From Candidatus Binatota bacterium (lineage in GTDB: Bacteria; Desulfobacterota; Binatia; UBA1149; CAITLU01): DNA of 55,638 bases. Every line of letters starts with the position of its first letter. The first letter of the stretch is position 1. The stretch lies in the NCBI GenBank assembly GCA_024276575.1, contig JAJRWY010000167.1, positions 1 to 55,638 of the forward strand. The letters run 5' to 3'. The position numbers were made by a program, and so were the translations under genes. This document shows positions 24,787 through 31,951 of the stretch, one piece after another. The notes beneath the pieces were generated by a model. It did no database searches. It saw only the letters and a list, made by a program, of their open reading frames with translations, and had not been told where the DNA came from.

Positions 24787-25126
24787 TAGGGTGTCTATTA
24801 TCCAGAAGTTCGCAGTGCGCAAGACCTTCTGCATGACTTTCCACGATACCCGCCTGCCGGCCTCTCGAGCGAGCGTAGCGGACAGCCTCGATCCTGTATG
24901 TAGCCCACACCCCCTAGGCCTACCGGCCGGCTGCTCGAGCCGGTCTCCGGCCCTGCACCGGTCGAGCCAACCGTCCCTCGTGTCGAGCTTGTCATGGCCT
25001 CCGGTGGGCTTCCCATGGGCGTTGCGTCAACTCGCGCCGTTGCGTATAGAATAGTTGCACCTACAAGGACCTATCGCGGTCAACACTCCGGCCACGAGGC
25101 GAGGGGTATCGACGCGAGGAGCTTCC
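24787..25126. other. 340-bp leader before the Fe-S/hypAB operon
   Basis: No gene was found. It contains several short GC-rich inverted motifs (for example GCCGGCCTCTCGAGC...) and the candidate promoter listed separately. The ribosome binding site of the next gene (GAGGAGC) is at its end. Confidence 0.4.
25022..25052 (+). promoter_or_regulatory. Candidate sigma-70-type promoter for the Fe-S/hypAB operon
   Basis: TTGCGT, 17 bp, then TATAGAAT, about 75 bp upstream of the first gene's ATG. Spacing is ideal and the surrounding sequence is the most AT-rich part of the leader. Not confirmed. Confidence 0.35.
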
Positions 25127-26407
25127 ATGGGACATCTGGCGGTCACCAAGCAGTACCAAGAATTACAACAACGGCTCGACAAGAATCCGGTTGGTGCTCC
25201 GGCGACTGCGGAACTGTTCGAAATCCTGCGAATTCGCTTCAGCGAGGAGGAAGCTGCAATCGGAGCACGGATGCCGATGACCCCAGCCTCGCTCAATAAG
25301 ATATCCCAGCGCACCGGAATTCCCGCCGACTCTCTCCGCGACAAACTCGAAACCATGGCCATGAAAGGCTTGGTTCTGGATTTCGAGAGCCATGGCAAGC
25401 GTTTTTACATGCTTGCGCCTACTGTTATCGGCTTCTTCGAGTTCACCTTCATGCGCCTGCACGAAGAGCTGCCAAACAAGAAACTCGCCGATCTCTTGAG
25501 CCATTACATGTTCAAGGATTCAACATTCGCCCAAAACGCTTTCGGACGCGGCTCCACTCAAGTCGGACGCACGCTGGCCCACGAGAGCACTCTGGGAGAT
25601 GAGATCAGCAGCGAAGTGCTCCCTTACGAACGTGCCACGGAAATCCTCAAAGAGGCCCGCTTGCATGCCGTAGGTCTGTGCTACTGCCGCCACAAAGCCA
25701 TGCATCACGGATCGCCGTGCAAGAAACCCATGGAAGTCTGCACCAGCATGAACGGTTCCGCGGACTGGTTGATACGCCGCGGTTTCGCGAAGAAAGTCTC
25801 GATGGAAGAAGCCGTGGAAATCGCGGAAATGACTCGGGACAAGCAATTGGTGCATATCGCCGACAACGTCAAGAACGAGGTCAGCTATATCTGCCATTGT
25901 TGCGGATGCTGTTGCGGACAGTTGCGTGGCATTACCACCCACGGAATTCGCAACGCAGTACATACCAGCAACTATCTCGCGGCCGTTTACGACGACAAGT
26001 GCAAAGCCTGCGCACGTTGCGTCAAAGCCTGCCCGGTAATGGCCATCGACATAAAACCAACCGCCTTTGCCGAAGCCACCGCCGAGATCGACGAAGAGCT
26101 TTGCCTGGGTTGCGGCGTGTGCAACATATCGTGCAAGAACAAGGCGATGTACATGAAGGAGCGCCCACAGCGGGTATTCACGCCGGAAGACAACATGGAC
26201 CGTTTGATACGCGCGGCGGTGGAACGCGGCACTGTTCACCACCTGTTGTTCGACGACCCCGAGAACATCAGTAGCCGTGCCATGAACTTGGCGCTGGGCG
26301 CCCTGCTCGCGCTACCGCCGGCCAAGCAGCTTCTTGCCGTAGACCAGATAAAGTCGTTGTTCGTCAAAACGCTGGTGGACGGGGCACGCAAGCAGATGGG
26401 GCACTGA
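25127..26407 (+). CDS. Winged-helix / Cys-rich / 2[4Fe-4S] ferredoxin fusion protein 1
   Basis: The 426-residue protein starts at the ATG with GAGGAGC upstream. The N-terminal part looks like a winged helix (MTPASLNKISQRTGIPADSLRDKLETMAMKGLV). The middle carries Cys motifs CYCRHKAMHHGSPC...EVC and a dense ICHCCGCCCGQ. The C-terminal half has two ferredoxin motifs, CKACARCVKACP and CLGCGVCNISCKNKA. It is a soluble multi-cluster Fe-S protein, either a DNA-binding redox sensor or an electron carrier with a protein-binding wing. A paralogue follows, then hypA and hypB. I know of such proteins in anaerobes but not of an assigned function. Confidence 0.8.
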   Translation: MGHLAVTKQYQELQQRLDKNPVGAPATAELFEILRIRFSEEEAAIGARMPMTPASLNKISQRTGIPADSLRDKLETMAMKGLVLDFESHGKRFYMLAPTVIGFFEFTFMRLHEELPNKKLADLLSHYMFKDSTFAQNAFGRGSTQVGRTLAHESTLGDEISSEVLPYERATEILKEARLHAVGLCYCRHKAMHHGSPCKKPMEVCTSMNGSADWLIRRGFAKKVSMEEAVEIAEMTRDKQLVHIADNVKNEVSYICHCCGCCCGQLRGITTHGIRNAVHTSNYLAAVYDDKCKACARCVKACPVMAIDIKPTAFAEATAEIDEELCLGCGVCNISCKNKAMYMKERPQRVFTPEDNMDRLIRAAVERGTVHHLLFDDPENISSRAMNLALGALLALPPAKQLLAVDQIKSLFVKTLVDGARKQMGH

Positions 26408-26644
26408 AACAGGGGCAAGACGGGTGCTGGAGCAAGAGCGCAAAGTGTGAGCACCCCACGAGTGCGCAGCATATGCCCGAAGTGTCAGCGGCGCAGGAAT
26501 GCACAGCATGTGTAGAGCGTCGCTGTGTAGAGCGTAGCTGTGTAGAGCGTAGCTGTTATAGAGTCTCGGCAGAGCGCGAGCGCGCCGCATGTGCACGAAG
26601 TATCGGCGTAGCAGCAGCGCGTAGCATTGACGCGGAGTACTAGC
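26408..26644. repeat. Tandem 15-bp repeats between the two Fe-S genes
   Basis: GCTGTGTAGAGCGTA-type units of 15 bp occur about 3.5 times at 26508-26560. They are flanked by two imperfect copies of a roughly 30-bp sequence (GCATATGCCCGAAGTGTCAG at about 26470 and GCATGTGCACGAAGTATCGG at about 26587). No gene or terminator hairpin is seen. GGAG near 26632 serves the next gene. Confidence 0.7.
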
Positions 26645-27649
26645 ATGGAAGGAAGAAGCATCTACCAACAACTCGCGGAGCAGATCGGCGCCGGTGAATC
26701 CAAGCTGATACCGCGTATCTTCGAGGCCCTTACCGACGAAAAAGAAGCGGCCCTATTGCTGGCCGCGTCGCCTCCGGCCTCAGCCGGGGAACTCGCCGAA
26801 CGCAGCGGCCTCGATCGTAGTGAAGTCGAGGCCATGATCGATCCTCTGTTCAAGAAAGGAGTGCTCTTCAAATCCAAGAAAGCCCAAGGCACCCGTTATT
26901 ACCGGGTCAGACACGCCCTGCAGTTTCACGACTCGACCGCGGTCGCTCTCGACCCCGCACCGGGACTGATGGAGCTGTGGAAAGAATTCATGGATACCGA
27001 ATGGACTGAGTTCATCTGCAAGTTCGAACAGATACTTCCCAATTCGGTGTTGCGGGTAATTCCGGTAAACGTGAACATCGAGCCGGACGCCCGGGTCCTC
27101 GCCTTTGAAGACGTCGACACCATGATCGCAGAGGCCGGGAACATCTCCGTGACCAAGTGTTCGTGCCGGGCCATCGACGGAGCCTGTGGGCAAGACATCG
27201 ACGTTTGCATACAACTGAACCGGGCGGCCGACTACGCTATCGAGCGCGGCACCGGACGCAGCCTGAGCAAAGAAGAAGCCATCGAGATGTTGCGTAAGTG
27301 CGAAGACGACGGACTCGTTCATGTCGCGGAGAACAAGCAATCGCTCGGGCTAGTAATCTGCAATTGCTGTCACGACTGCTGCGTAAACTGGACCGCCCTA
27401 CGCGGCGGCACCGGCAAGTTCGCCGCTCCCAGCCGTTTTCGTGCCGAGGTCTGCGAAGAGGATTGCAACCGTTGCGAATTATGCATTGAACGCTGCTTCT
27501 TCGACGCTTTGAGCATCGACGAAGAAGCCGATGTCGCCCGTGTAGATGGCGAGAAGTGCATGGGCTGCGGGCTCTGCGCGGTGGTATGCGCTCCCGACGC
27601 CATCAGCATGCAGGTTTCGCGCGCGCAAGACTTCATACCGGCAGTGTAA
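26645..27649 (+). CDS. Winged-helix / Cys-rich / 2[4Fe-4S] ferredoxin fusion protein 2
   Basis: The 334-residue protein is a shorter paralogue of the preceding one with the same order of parts: a helical/winged-helix N-terminus (SAGELAERSGLDRSEVEAMIDPLFKKGVLF), the Cys motif KCSCRAIDGACGQDIDVC, ICNCCHDCCVNW, then ferredoxin motifs CNRCELCIERC and CMGCGLCAVVCAPDAI. GGAG lies 9 bp before the ATG; a TTG at 26627 is less likely. HypA begins 13 bp downstream. The pair probably forms a complex or two steps of one electron-transfer or sensing path. Function not recognised. Confidence 0.8.
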   Translation: MEGRSIYQQLAEQIGAGESKLIPRIFEALTDEKEAALLLAASPPASAGELAERSGLDRSEVEAMIDPLFKKGVLFKSKKAQGTRYYRVRHALQFHDSTAVALDPAPGLMELWKEFMDTEWTEFICKFEQILPNSVLRVIPVNVNIEPDARVLAFEDVDTMIAEAGNISVTKCSCRAIDGACGQDIDVCIQLNRAADYAIERGTGRSLSKEEAIEMLRKCEDDGLVHVAENKQSLGLVICNCCHDCCVNWTALRGGTGKFAAPSRFRAEVCEEDCNRCELCIERCFFDALSIDEEADVARVDGEKCMGCGLCAVVCAPDAISMQVSRAQDFIPAV

Positions 27650-27662
27650 AATCGGCCGGCCG

Positions 27663-28013
27663 GTGCATGAGCTTCAAGTAACCGAGCGCATTCTCGCGGT
27701 CGTGCTACAGCACGCATCGGGGCACGATGTCGAACGCATAGTGACCATTCACCTTCGTGTCGGAGAACTCTCAGACCTTGAAGACGAGTGGATACAGCAT
27801 TACTTCGACTACCTCAGTAAGGGCACGCAAGCCGAAAGCGCGCGGCTCGCGATTACGAGAGCGCCGATCATCCTTCAGTGCGCCTCTTGCACCGGCACTT
27901 TCAAGGTCAAGAAAGAAGAGTTGGGAAACTCAAAGTGCCCGGACTGCGGGTCCGAGGAATCGCAACTCATTTCCGGACGCGGATACCTAGTGGAAAACAT
28001 GGAGGTGCTCTAA
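27663..28013 (+). CDS. hypA: HypA nickel metallochaperone
   Basis: The 116-residue protein begins GTG-CAT-GAG, giving the required N-terminal Met-His-Glu that binds nickel. The zinc site is C-x2-C (CASC) and C-x2-C (CPDC) at about residues 74-93. It delivers nickel, normally for [NiFe]-hydrogenase or urease. It overlaps hypB at the stop codon. There is no strong ribosome binding site; coupling to the preceding Fe-S gene is likely. No nickel enzyme lies in the window. Confidence 0.9.
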   Translation: MHELQVTERILAVVLQHASGHDVERIVTIHLRVGELSDLEDEWIQHYFDYLSKGTQAESARLAITRAPIILQCASCTGTFKVKKEELGNSKCPDCGSEESQLISGRGYLVENMEVL

Positions 28014-28690
28014 TCGACGAGGTCAGACTCATAGAGGTAAAGCAAGACATACAGGCCGACAACGAAGCGGTGGCCCGGCGGCTTCGCGCCAAGCTCGCCG
28101 GAAGCGGGACTTTCCTGCTCAACCTGATGTCGTCACCGGGTTCGGGCAAGACCACGACTATCTTGGCAACCATCGAGGCTCTGCGCGATCAAGTTCGTAT
28201 CGGCGTACTGGAAGCCGACATAGATTCGAAAGTAGATGCCGAGTTGCTGGCCGCACGAGGCATAGCGGCCCTGCAACTGAGAACCGGCGGCTTCTGCCAC
28301 CTGGACGCGTCGATGGTCGAGAAAGGTCTCGACGGCATGCTGCTAGACGAGCTCGACGCGGTGATAATAGAGAACGTCGGGAACTTGGTATGCCCGGCCG
28401 AGTTCGATACCGGAGCGATCAATAACGCGATGATACTGAGCGTCCCCGAAGGCGACGACAAGCCGCTCAAGTATCCGCTGATGTTCTCGGTTTGCGACGT
28501 CTTGCTCATAAACAAGGTCGACTACATGGAGTTGTCCGACTTTAATATGGACGCGCTGCGCGAGAGAGTGTCGAAGCTGAACCCCCGCATTGAAATATTC
28601 GAGGTCTCGGCCAAAACCGGCCAGGGAATGGAGGCTTGGTGCGCCTGGCTGTCCGCCCAGATCAAGGATTTCACGGAAAGAGGCACCTGA
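28013..28690 (+). CDS. hypB: HypB nickel-inserting GTPase, apparent ATC start
   Basis: The 225-residue SIMIBI GTPase has Walker A SSPGSGKTT, the nickel/zinc site GGFCHLDA with a later Cys in NLVCPAEFD, DVLLINKVD (NKxD) and a C-terminal SAKTGQGM. It has no N-terminal poly-His stretch. No ATG, GTG or TTG occurs near the conserved N-terminus (IDEVRLIEVKQDI). A GGAGGTG box inside the end of hypA is followed 7 bp later by ATC, which overlaps the hypA stop as TAATC, exactly where TAATG would be expected. I therefore start at ATC (28013). A sequencing error is an alternative. Confidence 0.88.
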   Translation: MDEVRLIEVKQDIQADNEAVARRLRAKLAGSGTFLLNLMSSPGSGKTTTILATIEALRDQVRIGVLEADIDSKVDAELLAARGIAALQLRTGGFCHLDASMVEKGLDGMLLDELDAVIIENVGNLVCPAEFDTGAINNAMILSVPEGDDKPLKYPLMFSVCDVLLINKVDYMELSDFNMDALRERVSKLNPRIEIFEVSAKTGQGMEAWCAWLSAQIKDFTERGT

Positions 28691-28700
28691 GTAATTAGGC

Positions 28701-28790
28701 TGCATTATTCGTGAAACCTCGTCGCGAGAGTCGCAAGCGCCCGTGAGATCGCCACAAGCGCAGCGATCGTGCCCGCAGGCGTAGTGACTA
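28701..28790. repeat. Left half of the palindromic repeat, abutting a second copy
   Basis: It starts TGCATTATTCGTGAAACCTC and runs to GGCGTAGTGACTAG, where the next copy begins. It appears to be the first half of an element truncated at the centre by the neighbouring full copy. Confidence 0.75.
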
Positions 28791-28791
28791 G

Positions 28792-28965
28792 CCCGCATTA
28801 TGCATGAAACCTCGTCGCGAGAATCGCAAGCGCCCGTGAGATCGGCCCAAGCGCAGCGTTGAGGCCCGCAGGCGTAGTGACACTACGTCGAGGGCCGAAA
28901 CGCGAGCACGGGCCGAGATTGCGGGCGATTGAGGCTCGCAGCAGAGGTTTCATGCATAATGCGGG
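28792..28965. repeat. MITE-like palindromic repeat, reference full copy
   Basis: This 174-bp element begins CCCGCATTATGCATGAAACC and ends in the exact inverted copy of its first 22 bp. Its two halves are imperfectly complementary throughout, and the centre is GTAGTG-A-CACTAC. It is flanked on both sides by CTAG. No reading frame is encoded. The stretch 28966-29084 that follows holds a partial decayed copy (GGGATTGCGGACGATTACGG) and no gene. Confidence 0.9.
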
Positions 28966-29084
28966 CTAGGCCAAGGGCCGAAAAGTGGAGAGCTTCCGAC
29001 TAGCGAGCGGCGAACGAGCCGGGATTGCGGACGATTACGGCTCCGGTACGAGCTTCCAACCGTCCGCAAGCCATACCCGGCGCA

Positions 29085-30290
29085 TCAAGCAATGACGCCC
29101 GCCGCACGCAACGCGGCAAGTTCCTCTTCGCTCTTGCCGAGTTCACTGAGTACTTCACCGGTATGCGCGCCTGGCTCCGGCGCCATGAAGCGCTGGGCAC
29201 AGGGAGTTCCGGCAAAATCCGCCGGCGTCGCCGGCAGCATGGTGGTTGCAGCGCCGTCGGGAACTTCAACGAATCCACCGGCCGCATGGGCCTGCGGATC
29301 GGAGAGAAGCTCAGAGGCTGTCTGCACCGGAGCCCACCAGAGGTCTTCTTCGGCGTCGAAGATTCGCCCCCACTCCTCGCGCGTCTTGGTCGCAAAGATC
29401 TCGTCGAGCATCGCGATCAACTCCACCGCATTGCGGCCACGGGCCGCGAGACTACAGAAGCGCGGATCGTCGATCCACTCGGGATGGCCGGTTGCACGCG
29501 CCAGTGGCGGCCAGTGACGGTCGCCTTCCAGCCCGAGGATCCAGAACCACTTACCGTCGCAGTCGCGGTAGTTGTTTATCACCGGATTGAACATGCTCTT
29601 GCGCTCACCCAACTGGACGTCGAGACCAAAACGCAGGCTAAGAGACAGATCGAAGCTCAAAGTGTGTATACCTTGGCGAAGCAAGGATGTGCTTACCAGT
29701 TGGCCTTTGCCGCTCTTCTCTCTTTGGTAAAGCGCTGCCGATACGGCGCCGGCCAGGGTCATTCCGGCGCCGTGGTCACCCATGCCGCCGCGCTGAAAAG
29801 GCGGTGATCCACCGGGCTGCGTAAGTGCTGCCGCAATTCCCGAACGCGCCCAGTAGGCTCCGATATCGTAAGCGGCACGATCGGCATCGGGCCCCTCTAT
29901 GCCGTAGCCGCTTATCAGCCCGTAGACCAGGCGCGGGTTTCGCGCGAGCAAGGCCTCGGGATCGAAGCCCATGCGCTCGAGCCCGGCCATGCGCACGTTG
30001 CTAAGGAATACATCTGCGGAATCGACGAGTTCCAAGCCCAGCTCGCAGCCTTCGGGCTTGGACAGGTCGATCACCACGCCACGTTTGTTTCGGTTGTCGT
30101 TCTCGAAAACGGGATTGAACGGCAAATCGGCACCGAGCATGCTCTTGAACAATCGCGCGGGGTCCCCGAGTCCGGGAGGCTCGATCTTGACGACATCGGC
30201 ACCCCAGTCGGCCAGCACCGCCCCGGCGGCAGGAGCCGCAATCCACACACCCAGTTCCACGACTTTCACACCTTCCATCGGTCCCGGCAT
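29085..30290 (-). CDS. CaiB/BaiF (family III) CoA-transferase
   Basis: The 401-residue protein has family III signatures: GVKVVELGVWIAAPAAGAVLADWGADVVKIEPPGLGDPAR at the N-terminus, FENDNRNKRGVVIDL, and the catalytic-Asp region AYDIGAYWARSG. It should move CoA between carboxylic acids in the cytoplasm. The start has AGGAGGAAAGAA directly before the ATG. Members of this family activate substrates such as oxalate, carnitine, bile acids or aromatic succinates; this one's substrate is open. It may activate a carboxylate made by the neighbouring molybdoenzyme or AOR, which is inference. Confidence 0.92.
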   Translation of the reverse strand: MPGPMEGVKVVELGVWIAAPAAGAVLADWGADVVKIEPPGLGDPARLFKSMLGADLPFNPVFENDNRNKRGVVIDLSKPEGCELGLELVDSADVFLSNVRMAGLERMGFDPEALLARNPRLVYGLISGYGIEGPDADRAAYDIGAYWARSGIAAALTQPGGSPPFQRGGMGDHGAGMTLAGAVSAALYQREKSGKGQLVSTSLLRQGIHTLSFDLSLSLRFGLDVQLGERKSMFNPVINNYRDCDGKWFWILGLEGDRHWPPLARATGHPEWIDDPRFCSLAARGRNAVELIAMLDEIFATKTREEWGRIFDAEEDLWWAPVQTASELLSDPQAHAAGGFVEVPDGAATTMLPATPADFAGTPCAQRFMAPEPGAHTGEVLSELGKSEEELAALRAAGVIA

Positions 30291-30511
30291 TTCTTTCCTC
30301 CTGCTTCTCAACGGCCGCAGTACCGCCTCCCGTATGCTGCATCACGGCGTGTACAGTGCCTCGGCGGACACCCCCGAAACAGCCAACCGTGGACGTCTGG
30401 AAAGTGGCCGGCGCCAAACGGAACCACGGTTCTACTTGGTGCGCCGACCAGCGTAAGTCACCCATCAATATCGAGGTGGGTGCCCGGCCGAGTTCCGGTC
30501 CCAGACTCTGT

Positions 30512-31807
30512 TCAATACGACCGTTGAAAAAGATGCCCTCTGACATAAACGCCATAAATCAGTTCGAACAACACCGAGATCGCAATGAACGACGCGAAAA
30601 CACTCACGGCTTTCGGGTTACTTGAATAAGTGTAAACCAGCAAGGTAATCAACGCTCCAATGCTAGCCAGCGAAGCAGTCAGGGTTATCGCCCTGCTGGC
30701 ACTTATCGAAACGCGGAGCTTGTAGGCACTAATATTTACAATGGCGAAGATCAGCAAGAATCCCGCGCTTCCGATAATGGCTATTTCGGTCAGGTTTATA
30801 GAGTTTGCAATCACAAGGCTGCAAGCAGCCGTTACGACGACTCCGTCAATAGGGATATTCCTTTCCTGCTTTCCGAGCGATCCGATTATCTCGCCTTCTT
30901 TCGCAAGGAAATAGCCCAACCGGGCGTTGCCGTAAACCGTCGCGTTAATCGCAGAAAACGTCGACAACAAGGCAGCTACAGCGACTAGCGTAAACCCAGC
31001 CTGTCCAAGTGCGGGCTTGGCCGCAACGGCCAGAGCATAGTCTTTGGCCTGTAACAGTTCGGATTCCGGGACCGTGCCGACAGTAACGATCGATATAAGT
31101 ACGTACAACAAAACAACGAATACCGTCGCGCCGTAGAACGCTTTCGGCAAATTGGATACCGGATTTTCGATCTCCTCCGCCGAGTTGGCGATCAACTCGA
31201 ACCCTTCATAGGCGACAAAGATAATCATCCCCGCTGCGATCACAGCAAGCGGATCTTCCCATTGCGCAGGCGACAACCTTCCCGCGTCCACATAAGAGAT
31301 CCCAGATACGATAATTACGACAAGCAGCGTCACTTTGATCAGTACGATGAAAAACTCCGACTTACTGACGACCGCCGCACTGATCAAATTGATCAAGGAG
31401 GGAAGCACAATGGCCAAACTGATCAACGCGTTCTTCAACCACGGCGCGGTAGCGCCGGGAAAGAACGTGAGAGCATACGAAGCAAAAGCGGACGCATACA
31501 GGGAGATCGTCACAAGATAGCTCAGCCATAGCATCAGGTTTACGCTACCGGACAATAGATTATGAGAAAACGCCGAGTCGATGAAGACCACCGTGCCCCC
31601 GCTATTCTGATACCTCACCGATAGTTTCGCGTAGGAATACGAAGTCAGCAGCGCGACGATTCCTGCGAATAGAAACGCCACTGCGGTCGCACCGTGGGCA
31701 AGCGAGACCGCCTCGCCCAATACCGCAAAGATACCGCCACCCACCATGCCTCCGACACCGATAGAAACGGCACCGAACAGTCCGACCGTCCTCGTTTTGT
31801 CCGCCAT
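30512..31807 (-). CDS. APC-superfamily amino-acid/amine permease
   Basis: The 431-residue protein has about twelve membrane segments. The unwound first helix carries SIGVGGMVGGGIFAVLG, and FVAYEGFELIANSAEEIENP is the conserved helix 6 region of APC permeases. It imports or exchanges an amino acid or amine. Codon choice looks less GC-biased here than in neighbours (for example many ATA/AAA/TTA), which hints at transfer, but I have not computed this. The ATG at 31807 is preferred; a TTG at 31843 would add 12 residues. It lies 144 bp downstream of the molybdoenzyme gene on the same strand. Confidence 0.88.
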   Translation of the reverse strand: MADKTRTVGLFGAVSIGVGGMVGGGIFAVLGEAVSLAHGATAVAFLFAGIVALLTSYSYAKLSVRYQNSGGTVVFIDSAFSHNLLSGSVNLMLWLSYLVTISLYASAFASYALTFFPGATAPWLKNALISLAIVLPSLINLISAAVVSKSEFFIVLIKVTLLVVIIVSGISYVDAGRLSPAQWEDPLAVIAAGMIIFVAYEGFELIANSAEEIENPVSNLPKAFYGATVFVVLLYVLISIVTVGTVPESELLQAKDYALAVAAKPALGQAGFTLVAVAALLSTFSAINATVYGNARLGYFLAKEGEIIGSLGKQERNIPIDGVVVTAACSLVIANSINLTEIAIIGSAGFLLIFAIVNISAYKLRVSISASRAITLTASLASIGALITLLVYTYSSNPKAVSVFASFIAISVLFELIYGVYVRGHLFQRSY

Positions 31808-31951
31808 GGCTTTCTCAATTTCAGCTTCGGCATGGTTGCACAAACTCCGAGTGGTCGGGTTCCCAATCAGAAGAACAGCGCTGTCGAGCTACCGGCGAGC
31901 CACGGCACGCCCCGTTCGTAGCGCCGTTCCCGCAGGCTTTCTATGCGCTCG

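Noticed and set aside
25520-26242. A 240-codon minus-strand frame opposite the first Fe-S protein
   Set aside because: The plus strand encodes ordered Cys motifs; the antisense frame is a mirror effect.
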